Origin: Agelaius tricolor
Lineage: Eukaryota > Chordata > Aves > Passeriformes > Icteridae
Assembly (NCBI GenBank): GCA_023055355.1
Contig: JALJCS010000001.1
Location: forward strand, 105,478,881 to 105,542,880
Reading direction: 5' to 3'
Length of the DNA stretch: 64,000 bases
Below the pieces are notes generated by a model that worked only from the letters and a program-made list of their open reading frames with translations, was not told the DNA's origin and did not search any database. Of the stretch, positions 22,327 to 34,869 are shown in pieces. The translations under genes were made by a program, and so were the position numbers. The first letter of the stretch is position 1, and each line of letters begins with the position of its first letter.

Positions 22327-25300
22327 AAGACCAAAAATTAAATGTAAAACTTTTCCTTTCAGATTGTAGGGCTTTACAGCCTGATAAAAGAAGAAGGAAA
22401 ATGTTGGAAAGAGGAAAAGGAGAAAAACTTTATGGGTCAATATAAGCCCCAGAAAACATAGATCTCCGCAAAGGCTTTGGGGTCTGACTTATCTAACCAA
22501 AAAATAATCCTTCTCCTCAAGCAGTAGTAGATAAGAGGAATCATACCCTAAAATTGCATATATTTTCTGCCAGGAGAAGCAGACAATAAGTACCATCTCA
22601 GAGGAAAATGCATTCCTTTGTGACACTGAAGGAAGGGATGACAGGAAGGTGCTGCTGCCAGCTCTGAATGCAGGCTTTGAAGAAGCAATGTCTGGGGCAG
22701 AGAACAGTTCCTGGGGGAAACAAACATTCCTTGATTGTCTTTTCTTGTTGTTGTGCAGAACCTCTTTTGCCAGCACGATGGTCCCACAGCACAGTGTGGC
22801 TCCTGCCATGCCTTGGGTACCCCCACCCTGCACTGCCCTGCTCCACTGGCTATGAGCTTGCCTGGCAGAGTGAACACGACTTCAGACTTTGCCTGTTTTC
22901 TGAAAACTGTTGGTTAACATTTTTATAGTATTTTTTTCCAGCAATCTTCAAAATACTGGGTTCTTAATCTGGTGGAATCTTCTGATTTATTCTTTTTTGA
23001 AGGACACCCACTTAACCCTAAAAACATTCCTTTTAAAGCTGAACAGTTTTACAGAAACACATCAGCTTCTTCCTTCCCCTGCAGACCGTGCCTGGGACCT
23101 GGCTGAGCCATGTGTGGGCATCCTGTAAAGGCAGGACATAAAAAAACCCCTCAGACATAAAACACTACTGAGCTGTTTTATGCATTGACAATATTAATGA
23201 TTGTGGCGTGCCTAAATCCTAATTCCTTTAGGAAAATCAGTGTCTCAAGTTGATTTTCTGTGGAGCCTCTGACAGTGGGGAAGTAGATTTTGAATTTTCC
23301 CTTTCCTAAACGTACTTCCATGTCCTTGTACCACTAGATTTCATCACTGCCAGCTCCATGTGCCTCCTGTTCTACCAGAGAAAGCCCATTAAATGAACCC
23401 TCAAACTTAACAACTGTGGAAGGAAACCAAGACACAAATGTCATCTGACATGGTTAGAGCACTGATATCACTATTTAGAATTAGTTATGGATAAATCATT
23501 ATTAAGTGTATTTTGAGCCATTTCCTGTTTGTATATGGTGATCACCTATAAAACATCAGCATCAGTGGTTGCTGCACTCTTTACATGTAACACCATCTCC
23601 ACACTACAAAATACCAATTTTTTTTGCACCTGAACTAAAAGTTGATGAGCAGTCAAGTGTCAAAAAGAGGAATGCATTATATCCCACTTATCCAAACAGC
23701 ACAAAATACTGAGTCATAAACAATGCATATTCCTAATCTAACTGGATCATGACTTCAGCTGGTACAAATGAAAAGCTATCACGTTTCATCACCACTTAAT
23801 GAACACCAAACTTGCTCTGGTTTTACTCCCAGTCCCTGAACAGAATCCCCTGAACCTCTGTACTCTAGACAGATTATGGTACATAATCCGAAGCAATTAT
23901 TTTGTCTTTTATCCTTCTGTGTAATATAAAAATATATCGAATGCACAAATATTTCACAAAGACATTAGTTCCTTTTTCCTTGGCTCTTTTATAGTCAGTT
24001 TATAGTAAAAGAACCTGCTCCAAAGCAGGGAATTGCCTATGGAAATTATAGCTTATGGAACATAGTACTGATAACTGAGTAACATACACTTTTCATATTT
24101 TCATACACCAAGAAGAATAGGAAGGAAGAGTGGAAAACAAGAGGGAGCAGTGTTAATGACAACACCAAAGCAGTAAAGCACAGAAGGGAAGAAGCATTGA
24201 GAAACTGCTCTGTGCTGTGCTATCATTACCACATAAAAAACAGTTTTCCAATTTGAGGCTCACAAAGAAATTGGTAGCACCTGACCCACATAGTTCTTTC
24301 TACAAACCTGTATGAGGTTACCTGGCATTTTTCAAAACCAGTTTTAAAGGAGAGGTATTTGTAGGTCTTCTTATATCTAATTCCAGAAGGTTAGGGCAGC
24401 ACACAAATTCACAGTTTGCTCGTGATGAGTCCTTTTTATTATCAAGATTACCAAACTATGAAAATATTTGACTGAATGCTAAAGTCACACTATAATCTTG
24501 CCAGATCAATATGAACACTCCTCCTGCTGGAGTGTTCTCTTCTAAAGAAGCTTTCTGCAGTAGCTCTTTTTTGATTGTGAATACAACACACACACAGATT
24601 CCCTCAGAAACAACTAAATCTGAATCTATTTGCAACAACCAAATGTTAGCTGTTAATATTTATACAGAAGAAGGAAGAAAAAACCATCGAAGAGGCTACT
24701 GCTAAGCTCCTTACTGGTCTTTTGGTTTACAGGAATTCACAGAAGATGCAAACTTTTCCAGATCTGATTGAAATACAAAGGTTTTATTAAAATCCAAGGG
24801 AAAAAAACCCACAGTCCCAATCAAGCCCATGGGAATTTTTCCATTGGCTCTGCTGTGCCAAGACTTCAAATGGGTATTTAACCTGGCAAAGAAATGAGTA
24901 GAGACGATTGCAGGATTTCCTCTCGTTTGAACGTTCTCATTAGATGAGGCCTCAGTGACCCCTGGGTTGATGGGTTGCTTCAATGTTTAATTGCTTTGAC
25001 CTTCAGGGAGTTTCTTTTCATGTCCGACATAACCTTAGGTTTTTTTAGTTTAATGTGACAAATTACTTCATAAAAACAGCCCTGGATATTTTCATTAATT
25101 CTGGACAAATTGTGTTACACATAAAAGGTGTCTTTTTCACAGATGCTGTAACCATGCCAATAGTATCGTAATTGTTCCTTTTTTAGCTACTTTGGTATAT
25201 GTCTGTACATATTTAGAGTAATTGGTGTGATTTTGGAGAGTATATAAATGATGAGGTAATTCTAAGAAGGGTAAGATCACAAAAAAACCCACAATTTTGA

Positions 25301-27938
25301 CACCCTACTCTGTAAACTAAGCCTTCTCAAGGGTCACGTTTTCTGAAAATTATTCACTTCTTTTCTTCTGAGAAGGGAGCGCTGTCCTTTCCACAATGCC
25401 ACTGCAATAGTGACAGAGCCACAGAAGCAGCCATGGTGGTTATGCAGAAAAGGTGTTGGTTCTTTCCAAAGGAGCCCTGTCCTGCATCTTCCACATCTCT
25501 GAGACCCTGTGGAGCAGTCCAGCTGCTCTAGAGCTCTGGAAGTGCCACCACTGGCTGCTTTCCACACAAGTCAGGTGTCAACTTCCCTAGGCACCCTTGG
25601 GCCAAAGCATGTCAATGAAAGCATTTCAGAGTCAAAGCACACAAGTCTGTGGATGGTTTTCCTGATTTTTCCCTTCCAAACAAAGAACATGAAGTTGCAC
25701 ATGAAAATGCCGGGTACTGCGCAGTTCTCCTGCACTGCCTCCACCAGGCTGGCACTCCTGAGGAGGAATAGGGCCCTGTAAATCCAGTGTGGTCAAATTT
25801 CCAGCTGCTGCAGACTGGCCTCTTGGTTGACACAAAGTGCACTTATGCCAGGCTGTCCGTATGGAAATGAGAGGCTCAGCTGCGTGCCTCACACATGCGG
25901 ATCCCCATCTGCAAATGTCACCTGGGAGAGACAGGGGCCACTCCAGAAGGCACAAAGCTCGGGATTGTTTAGGCAGAATGGAAAATGACACCCCGGCATT
26001 TACAATGGGATTTTTATTATCAATGTCACAGATATGATACTTGCTACTGACATGCTTGAATTAGAAGAGACAAAGTAAACTGTTAGAAAGGAGAGGCCAT
26101 TGAACTAAATACAAGTGTAACCTGCGTGCTTATATTGCAGCATTTGATTTCCTCTTAAGTCTTGGGAAGAGGGGGCAGACAGCAGAGGGGAGACCTGTGT
26201 TTGGGCTGAAATCTCTTGTGTCTAAACAGGATAGTTGGGCCTCTCCCAAAAAGCAGACAAAGAGCCAGGAGCAGGCAGTTGTGAGAGGTTTCATTACAGG
26301 AGATGGAATTTGCTATTCCCGCCAACCTCCATCCCAGTGCAGATCTCTGCAAAGCTGCAAGTAAGGAAAAAGTCAAAAGTACTGCAGTTGGAAACATTCC
26401 TAAGGACTGAGCAGCTAATGACAGATCATGATCAAAAGCTACATTTGTCCATCCTAAGCACACCACTGCTGACACAGGTTGGGCATCTCCGGATTTACAT
26501 GCTGAGCAAGTGCTCATCCCATGTGTCAGAGCCTGAACCTGGCTGTAAGAAGCAAGAGGCCATTTTTTCTTGGAGAGTTTTGGATGGGAGCTGGGCTGAG
26601 AAACCAGGCAATCCAGTCAGTGCTCACACGCCCATTTGCTTTGGAAAGACAAATTAACAGGTGCTGTGTGGTGAAAATGAAAGAACAGTGAAGTTTCCAA
26701 ACATGTCACCCAAAGAGAAATGTCACTGGTCACTAAGCTTTGTAGAAACTGCTCATAACAGCAATAAAGTAAGGGATGAGTAGTTTTCACCTCTGCTGGT
26801 TCTTTTCTCTTTTAAGAAAATAGAAGTATTTTAAAAGCATTTCTAGTATTGAGGTATTGATTGCAGAAGACCCTGTGTTAAGTGCTTCATTCCCCAAGAG
26901 GTTTGGCCCCTGAGGGGCTCAAAGGATTGAATCTGTGACAGAGAGACACAGATAGATTATGAGATGTCTTAGAAGGCCAAAAATCTGGTCCCTTCTTCTG
27001 CAAAGCTGTGTACCACTGGAAGAGTGCAGCTGAATTATCCATACTAAAATCTCAGTGTCTTCATCCCATGCAAAGAGCCTCTCTAAACACTGTGCTGTCA
27101 GGAATAAGAAAGAAGAGCAAAATAAGCCACTGTGTGATTCAAATATTCCTAAGTGGTCACTGAAACACCCTCCTCTTGGCCACAAGACTGCATTCTTCAA
27201 CTCTGTTTGCTGCACTATGAAACACGAGGTCATTTTTAGCACAAGCCTTATGAATAGAGACTGGAATTTTCTACAAGGTCTTCTTTTCTTATCCCCCATT
27301 TCTCCCCCCTTTAAAAACAACTCCCAGTCTGCCAGTACAAGAGGGTTCACTGTCTGGGAATTCCCTCCCCATGATACCTACAGCCTTGGAGGGGACCTGG
27401 TGGCCCCTGCCGGGTCTGCAGAAGCATTTGCCAGTTTACCTGGAAGCAACCTGATCTCCTCCTCCTGCCACCCTGCCTGGTATCATCTAGCAACAGCAAG
27501 AGGCTAAGAAACATCAGGAATAACAGATTCAATTTTCCTCTAAAGCCAAAGTTTTATGTTAAGGAGGAGAAGTGAATGATACATTGCAGGTATTTATAGC
27601 AATTAGATGCTGCCTGTAAGAACATGAGCTTGTCAGGAGGAGCAGTGACTGAAAGGCATGCAGACAGCTCCTTGATGAAGTGGTGTTCACTCGATGAAAT
27701 CTGTACTCTCAGCATTTTTAAACAAAAAGCAGCTCCTTTTGGGTGAGACCTTTAACACTCAGTCCAGAAGGGGAACAATAAAGGACTCTGGCACAGACAT
27801 TTCCCAATGCTTTGCATTTGAAACTTAGAGCTACCATTTTCCATTGTTTTCAGCCTCGATTTAGGAGCTTCATTACTTCTCTAAGTAAAAGAAGAATCTG
27901 TCCCTTAACAACTACCTCTGCTATTTTGCCTTTTGCAG
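22327..27938. other. Gene-free single-copy DNA
   Basis: Frames up to 140 codons occur (for example 26235-26657 plus and 26919-27350 minus) but overlap one another on both strands and show no domain, signal peptide or splice pairing. AT-rich segments near 23880-24060 and 25020-25290 are non-repetitive. No island or mobile element was recognised. Confidence 0.45.
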
Positions 27939-28067
27939 AATTTTTCAGTGTGTGCCAAACGCAGCACAAATGAGCAGCCCATACATGTGAGTCACTGGCC
28001 AGCAGTGCCCATCATGCTGGGGAGAGACTTTTGTGTCCAACACTTGTCACTTCAGCAAGGAAGAAGG
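27939..28067 (+). CDS. Candidate internal exon, 129 bases (unrecognised product)
   Basis: The exon is bounded by an acceptor with a pyrimidine-rich tract (CTATTTTGCCTTTTGCAG, ending at 27938) and a strong donor (AGAAGG|GTGAGT at 28067/28068). A branch-point-like CTTAAC lies about 33 bases before the acceptor. The length is exactly 43 codons, phase 0 at both ends, with no stop in that frame. The peptide starts NFSVCAKRSTNEQPIHVSHW and matches no family I know. It joins in frame to the ORF segment at 30293-30487, leaving a 2225-base intron. Random DNA yields such pairs fairly often, so confidence is low. Confidence 0.22.
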
Positions 28068-30292
28068 GTGAGTTTTTTGGGTCTCCAGGGGCACTCTGCC
28101 ACACCTGGGGTACATCCCAGCCAATATGAAACCACAAAAACTAGTCACTGGAATTAATGCCACTTCCATTAAAATGCTATGAATGAAAACATACTTCAGA
28201 TTGGAAATTCTTTGTTTTGACTCTACATTTTTTTAATAAATAGACCAATTCTTAATTATTCAAATTGTGTACACTTGCTGACATTTAGATTCAGGGCCAG
28301 AAGCCTTAGGCCCAGTCCTGAAATCCTTTCTGACATGGGTGGAAGCAGAAGGCTGGGGCTACTTCTCAGAATGCAAACAGCACTTGCTATTCTGTGTTTC
28401 ACTCTTCCAGCAGCTCCCCAAAATGAAGTCCTGCTGGAGCAAGAAGGAAGCCTTAGCAAGAGAGCATGCCCCAGCTGGGATACATTTTGCAAGTTTTGCA
28501 TACCATTATGAGGACTTAAATTGAGCCCTCCTGAAGTAGCACAGAACAGGGAACTCCAGTGTAGGAAAAAAACCACATTTAGATTCACCCAGATTTATAT
28601 CCTTTGATCAAAAGCTGCCCTTGTGCTTATGAGAATCTCATGTAAATATCTGCAAAGTTACTCCTTTATCTGCTTTCACATTTCTTTCCAGAGAAACCTT
28701 TGCAATGCTATCTGCAGCAGCTGTGGTTTCTTGGGCTGCTGAAATCGTGGCTCATAGTGCTGAACATTAGAATCTCATTATCTTTTTTCTTGTTAGGGAT
28801 GTGTCTGCCCCTTGTTTCAGAGGCTGTGACCATATTTTATCTCCTACTTTTGCGATACCTATAAAGATGGAGTCCTGCTGCGTAACTGGGCTCCAATCTG
28901 CCATGATAATGGAAAGAATTCCTTTATTGCCACTATGTTTTTACTTAGCTACATCTTTCAAAGAACACTGCCAAGGTTGGTCCAAAGTTTAAATCTCACA
29001 GAACCAGACTTTTACAAACATATGTCTGAATAGAAACATTGGCATTGATTTTTTTAATTGCAAATGAAAACAGTCGTATTTGATGAAATAACCATTCCCC
29101 TGAACTTTCCACCCTAAGCCTGAAAACCTAAAAGTGAAAGTGACTCAGACACAGGCAAACCTGACTTCATTGATTTCTATTGTCTATTGTGAGAAAACAC
29201 AACTGGTAAACAAAACAGAAAGAGTGACAAGTAAATTGGATTTTTAAAAATTCTTTCACTTTTAATAATGTTAAGGTGGGATTTGTAACACAGGTAAAGG
29301 CATTTGTTTGTTTTCAACATAGGAGCTGTAATGTGACAGTGTCCCTTTAAATGCCTTCCCATTGTAATTTATTTGCTTCAGGTATGGAGTTCACACTGGA
29401 AATACTTGCAGCTCCTGAAGAAGTTAAATTTGCCACAAGTTTCATACCCTTCCTCAGAGAAAGCTTTTCCTTTCAGGTCATCCCAAAGCAAGTCTCTTCC
29501 CCTACACATTTCTCCCTCTGTGGGATATGGGACCCCAACACATCCCTACAGGGTGCTTGTGCGCACCCTGACTCTCCCTCCAAGGGAGGAAAAAGAAGAT
29601 CCAGGCAGCTCAGGTGGGGCTGGGCAGGGTTTCACATCCGAAGATGAAAGTCCAGAGGCTCTCGTGTCACAGCCTTCACAGGACAGAGCAGCAGGTGGGG
29701 AAATAGACTTTCCCCTTCCTGCAAGCCAAGGAAAACTCTGATGATTCTCCATGGTAATATGGCCCTCATTTTTCTCAGACCCAGCTTCTTTGGAAATCTA
29801 TTGACTTTTGCCCAGGAATAACCCAAGACAAAGTGGACCAAGGATGTCAGGATCTGGCATGATGTGGGACCCACATTAATGGCTTCAGCTGATCAAAACT
29901 GCCACTGTGGGATATTAATTCCTGTACTAAACCAAAAGTCAGAATCCTGTGCAAACTGTTTATATTGCATATTAGCACATTAAATGATGCTTCTGTAAAA
30001 ATGTGAGGCTTTTCAATGCCAGAATTGTTCGTGTCATAAATGCCTGAATAAAGCAACAGCTAAAGTCTCTAAATGGAGGAAAGCAACTGCCTTTGCTTCC
30101 ACTGATCAGTATGTCTGGATAAAAATCACCTTTCCTGTTTAGTGTTTGTCTTCCATATTTTCAAGTGTAGAAATTCAAGCAAAAAAAATTGCTGTGAAGC
30201 AGCTGGCCCATTTAAGGAGGTGATACATATTATTCAAGTGATTACACGAATGGCTAAAAGTGTTGCATTATTCCCTATTTTCATTTGTGCAG
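28068..30292. other. Possible intron or gene-free DNA
   Basis: If the flanking exon candidates are real, this is their intron: it begins GTGAGT and ends TTTTCATTTGTGCAG. Otherwise it is plain single-copy DNA. The segment at about 29880-30060 is complex AT-rich sequence (GGGATATTAATTCC, GCATATTAGCAC, AATTGTTCGTGTC) resembling a conserved non-coding block. Confidence 0.35.
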
Positions 30293-30487
30293 CATAGCTT
30301 TGGCATGGTGATGAACTATGTCAACCAGGAACCTTGGCTGCCTTCTAATGGAGAAAGCCCCTCAAAGATCTTTGATGTGACAACGAAACTGGGAAATATT
30401 ACTGACTCACAGCCTTTAAGCAATCAAGAAGTGATCAAAGCAGTGACTCAAGAATTCAAGGGAAAAATTACATGCTCAGGGAAATGA
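30293..30487 (+). CDS. Candidate terminal exon, 64 codons plus stop (unrecognised product)
   Basis: A good acceptor (CCCTATTTTCATTTGTGCAG, ending at 30292) opens a frame of 64 codons closed by TGA at 30485-30487. The peptide starts HSFGMVMNYVNQEPWLPSNG. It has an ordinary soluble-protein composition, rich in Ser, Asn, Lys, Glu and Thr with few Cys or Arg, unlike the low-complexity chance frames elsewhere. Phase 0 matches the upstream candidate exon. I recognise no domain. AATAAA was not found close downstream in a convincing context. It could also be a decayed exon or a coincidence. Confidence 0.28.
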   Translation, partial: HSFGMVMNYVNQEPWLPSNGESPSKIFDVTTKLGNITDSQPLSNQEVIKAVTQEFKGKITCSGK

Positions 30488-31767
30488 GGAAAGCTTATTA
30501 CCTACTGATATTCAATAGAACAGGCAACTGAAAGTCTAATTTTGTGAAATATGCTTTTAATTGGTATTCACCGACTTATTGTGTATTACTTATGTAAAAA
30601 GCAGCTTTTAATTCCAAAAAAAATTAATGGCTCAAAATTCCAGTCATGATAGTGTGGGGTGGAAACACTTAGTCTCATTTCAACTCTGTCCTACTCTGGC
30701 ATAAAATGCAGGGCAGGGGTCTGCAGGGTTCACCTCTGTACCTCAGCCCAGGAGCCATCAGCCTTGCACAGATTTCTCCTCTGTCAGAGAGTGAAGGGTT
30801 GGTAAGGGCATCTGAGCATCATTCTGTGAAGTGCCTACACCTGCATATTAGGCAGGGACAAAGCACAAGATGCTCAGCTCTGCAGGTAGCAGCACACTCC
30901 CCACCCAGTGCCTGGGGACAGCCTGGGATATGAGGGGAAGACAGCTGAAAGCACAACGGGTTTGGGGAGAATAAAGTGCTGCTCCCTTAAGCTACCCTGT
31001 GCCACATGTCCCAGCCCACTGCACTCTGGGGTTTGGTATGAAGGTGTGCCTGCTTTCTGGGGAGTGTCTGTTCCCTACCATGTGGCCATGAAGGGAAGAT
31101 GGGGTGCAAAACAAAAAAGCAAAGTGCTGTCCTCAAACACAGAAATGCACCAGGGGAAGCGCCCATCAGCTGTCCAAAGTCAATACATTTGGACATCCAA
31201 ACACTCCAGGAAGGGTCCTACAACACATGCTAGCATGTGGTTGTTTTCCTATGCTCTATTTTGTTTATATATTCATATATTATATCTTTATAATCAGGTG
31301 GAATCACCAAATATCTCAGTTTCCTACTGTGGCTGTGCCATCACTGAATTTAGGATGGCCAGAGGCGCTGGCCCCTGCCTGGGAGCTCAGGTGTACAGAG
31401 TCTATCAGCCAGCCCAAAGACTGATGGCAAAGGGACATGTTTTGGAGCTGTGGCCATGGAGTACTAGTGAGTCAAGGAAAAGTTTCCTTCCCAGGCAGAT
31501 TAGAGATGGGACAGGGAAAATTCCTTTCACCTGATCAGCATATTTTTGCTTTTGCTGAAAATACCCATTTATTTGCCCAGTGAACCATTCACTCACATTA
31601 GCTACATATAATTTTTATATACCTCAACAGAAAGATTTGATAGTCTAACTGGTTTTCTGACAGCCCATTGATTGGTTGTCAGGCATCTCCCTATGTAAAA
31701 CTCTTTGATTGTGCCAATGATCAGGTAAAAATTGAAGCTACTTGTCCTTTTGTCTTGTTGTATTTTT
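30488..31767. other. Gene-free stretch upstream of the CR1 element
   Basis: A frame of 208 codons (30908-31534) crosses here without a domain or splice logic; its composition shifts along its length and it looks like chance. Nothing else is recognisable up to the CR1 5' truncation point. Confidence 0.4.
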
Positions 31768-32900
31768 GGTCTTCAGCCAGACACTTTGAGACTGCTGCTC
31801 CCACAGCATCCTCCCGGAAAAGCTGGCAGCCCACAGCTTGGACAGGAGCACTCTTTGCTGGGTTGGGAGCTGGCTGGATGGCCGGGCCCAGAGAGTGGAG
31901 GTGAACATGGTGGTGGCATGAAACTGGCAGCCAGTCACCAGTGGTGTCCCCCAGGGGTCTGTGCTGGGCCAGTTCTGTTCAATATTTTTATTGATGACAT
32001 GGAAGAGGGAATTGAGGCTTTCATCACTAAATTTGCAGATGACACTAAGCTGGGAGTGTGTGTTGATCAGTTGCAGGGTAGGAGGGCTCTGCAGAGAGAC
32101 TTGGAATGTTTGGATGGATGGGCAGAGTCCAATAGGAAGAAGTTTAAGAAGCCCAAGTGCTGAGTCCTGAATTTTGGCCACAATAACCCCTGCAGCGCTA
32201 TAGGCTGGGGATGGTGTGGCTGGAGAGTGCCCAGGCAGAAAGGGACCTGGGGGTGCTGGTGACAGCCAGCTGGGCATGAGCCAGCAGTGTGCCCTGGTGG
32301 CCAAGAAGGCCAATGGTGTCCTGGCCTGTATCAGGAGCAGTGTGGCCAGCAGGAGCAGGGAGGTCACCCTTCCCCTGTACTTGGCACTGGTGAGGCCACA
32401 CCTGGAGTGCTGTGTCCAGCTCTGGCCCCTCAGTTTGGGAAGGACCTTGAGACTCTTGGAGTGGATCCAGAGGAGGCAACGAGGCTGGTGAGGGGCTTGG
32501 AACACGAACCCTGTGAGGAATGACTGAGGGTTGGCTCAACCTGGAGAAAAGGATACTCAGAGGTGACCTTATCACTCTCTACAACTCCCTGAAAGGTGGC
32601 TGTGCTCAGGTGGGGTTGGTCTCTTTCACCAGGCAGCAACTGACAGAACAAGAGGATGCAGTCTCAAGCGGCATGAAGGGAAATATAGGTTGGATATAAG
32701 GATTTTTTTTTTTACAGAAAGAATGATAAAGTACTGGAATGACCTCCCTAGGGAGGTGGTGGAGTCCCTATCCCTGGATGTGTTAAAAAAGAGACTGGAT
32801 GTGACGCTCGATGCCATGCTTTAGTTGAGGCGTTAGGGCATGGGTTGGACTCGGTGATCTTGAAGGTCTCTTCCAACCTAGTCATTTTGTGAATTCTGTG
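31768..32900 (+). mobile_element. CR1 non-LTR retrotransposon (LINE), 5'-truncated
   Basis: About 1.13 kb of CR1 sequence in plus orientation. It starts inside the reverse-transcriptase domain and runs through the C-terminal part of ORF2 to the 3' end, where GGTTGGACTCGGTGATCTTG and CTTCCAACCTAGTCATTTTG lead to a degenerate ATTCTGTG terminus. CR1 has no poly-A tail and ends in short octamer repeats, as seen here. Heavy 5' truncation is usual for the family. A T-run at 32702-32713 interrupts the 3' part of the ORF. Stops and frameshifts show it is long dead. CR1 is the dominant LINE of birds and the main taxonomic clue in the window. No clear target-site duplication was found. Confidence 0.95.
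31771..32825 (+). pseudogene. Decayed CR1 ORF2 reverse-transcriptase C-terminal half
   Basis: Readable pieces in changing frames follow the RT order. A motif-A-like FET at 31785-31793 has Glu (GAG at 31788) where the catalytic Asp is expected. The VTSGVPQGSVLG box lies near 31936-31968. The catalytic FADDT box lies at 32032-32046. [20 protein letters not shown] follows near 32277-32336, then [12 protein letters not shown] near 32488-32523. Damage includes an in-frame TGA at 31919-31921, an apparent one-base loss near 31966, a TGA at 32161-32163 where CR1 normally reads CGA (a CpG transition), and another base loss near 32186. No product can be made. Confidence 0.88.
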
Positions 32901-34005
32901 TCTTGATGTTACATTCTATTCCCCCTAGACTCTACTTTTTAAACGATCTCAAATACTGCAAAACGAGAATTGTATGTTTTTAGAGGATGCTGACAGGATG
33001 ATCCATGCTCACAGACATTCACTCGCTATCTGCCACAGGTAGCCCAGCATTTGGTGCTTCAGGGCACTGAAAGGATTTGATCTAATCTTATATTATATGA
33101 AGCACCCAACATTGTACATTCTCCTTTCCAACACAGACACTTGTGTACAGCCTAAGGGCCCAATCCTGCTCCTCTTGAAATCAGTTGAGAGTTTTTGCCT
33201 TTGCTTCAGCAGCAGAGGGGGAAGGAGCAGCTTTTGTAAGGGTGCTAATGATGGCTGGTCCTTCAGTCTTTCCATCCTAATCTCTGTTTAATGGCAGAAG
33301 GCAGACACAACAGTGCTGGAAACACTACCTGTGTAATTGGAGCAACCTGCCTTCCAGCTTTTTTTTCTGTCAGTTAACTTCTCTTCCATTGCTCTTCCTT
33401 GCTAAAAATCTGAAATTCATGCATTGACTGGTAATCTGGATTAAGGAAAGGAGAGACCCTTTCAAGAGATACAGAGTTGTATGAACATCAAAAGAATCAG
33501 GGTTCTTCTGTAATAAAAACAAACTCATTAACTACATTAGAAGGACATGTACACAGAATGCAAATACTCTCAATAACTAAACACTTCTTGTAAGCAGCTG
33601 ATGAATTGTGCTTATTGAAACAAAGCCTGAATACAGAAGCCAATGACTAAGACTTAAGAATGCTTTTCATTTTCTTTCCCATCTTGTTAGCCAGTAAAAT
33701 GCATTTATTGTATCCCATCATGGCCATTCATTGTAGCACATCAGACTTTAAACCAGGAAGATATGTTACAGATACTGTGCAGAGCTGCATAACTGAGGAA
33801 CATGAGGACTTAGCTGAATGCAGGTTTTCTCTGCCTGATCTTTGCTAATAGAAACCTCGGGGCACTCGTACGACAAACCCAGGGACTGCTCTGGCAGTGT
33901 TCATGCTGGTGATCCTTTCTCTTACAAATAACACAGGTCCTTGGAAACTGGCTTCTAGCTGCTTGCAAGAAGCACTCACCTTTTTTTTCTATTTCCTGGA
34001 ACTAG
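32901..34005. other. Gene-free stretch downstream of CR1
   Basis: Single-copy AT-leaning DNA with short unsupported frames on both strands. A T8 run lies at 33981-33988, just before the tandem duplication. Confidence 0.5.
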
Positions 34006-34208
34006 AGGACTTGGGTCAAAAATATGCAAGTAAAAGAAAATATTTACCAAATTTAAGGACTGCATCGAATGCTTTTAATAGCTTCAAACACAGAGATAGA
34101 AACAACTACAAGACTGGGGTCCAAAATATGCAATTGAAAGAAAATATTGATTAAATTTAAGGACTGCATCAAATGCTTTTAATAGCTTCAAACACAGAGA
34201 TAGAAACA
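34006..34208. repeat. 104-bp tandem duplication, two copies
   Basis: The block beginning GGACTTGGGTCAAAAATATG (34006) recurs 104 bases later (34110-34208). The copies are more than 90% alike by eye, including a long near-identical run through AAATTTAAGGACTGCATC and AGCTTCAAACACAGAGATAG. They differ by scattered substitutions (for example CATCGAATG versus CATCAAATG, a CpG loss in copy 2). It is a fairly recent segmental tandem duplication, not a known transposon. Confidence 0.93.
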
Positions 34209-34869
34209 TGTATAAGTTTGAAAAAAACATCCAAAAAGGTCTGTTTTCATATCACATTATCCATTCCTGGCTGGCTGCAAGCAGCAGAGCCTGATCCAGC
34301 TAGGTCTTATTCATGTAGGTAATCCCTTTGACCCTCGTCATAAATACATTATTCTAGTTCAAGATAATCTCCAAGTATCAATCTGAACTGATGTCTGTGC
34401 TCTTGAACACAAATACACATTTTCCATTTCTTCCATCTCAGAGCTGTAATGCTAAGCAGGCTGTCTTAACATAATATTTTGTTAAAAAAAAATACAAGAG
34501 TATCCCACCAGAACTGACTTTTAAAAAGAAAAAATCCAGGTGGCTCAATTTGGAAAGAAACTTTGGGTTTGTTGTAGCTCTCTTTCCGTGTGCTTTTTTT
34601 CCCAAAGGCAGACATTCATACACATATAATTCCCTCTTCTTGTCACTGGGCTTCTGGGTCAGTGAACATTCCTTTGCTGTAGTGTTTTTCAGATGAAACT
34701 CCAAGAGAAACACTGTCCTCAATGATGGGTCGGATACAGAAGAGGAGGATGGGCAAATATTCTAAGATTGGCCTGGATTCTTGCCAGGAGCAGAAGAAAA
34801 GGGCCTTTGTGTTTGGACATCTGAAGGCCAGGCATAAACATGTTAGCCGATACTTAACACCCAAAGCCA
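34209..34869. other. Gene-free stretch
   Basis: No gene signal. Short minus-strand frames near 34438-34864 show no domain. It leads into an AT-rich complex block. Confidence 0.45.

Noticed and set aside
7713..28067. Linking the 7.7-kb exon candidate to the 27.9-kb exon candidate
   Set aside because: The phases are incompatible: splicing from either donor at 7743 or 7879 into 27939 meets an early stop.
30908..31534. 208-codon plus-strand frame
   Set aside because: Composition changes along the frame, no domain or conserved motif, and no transcription signals.
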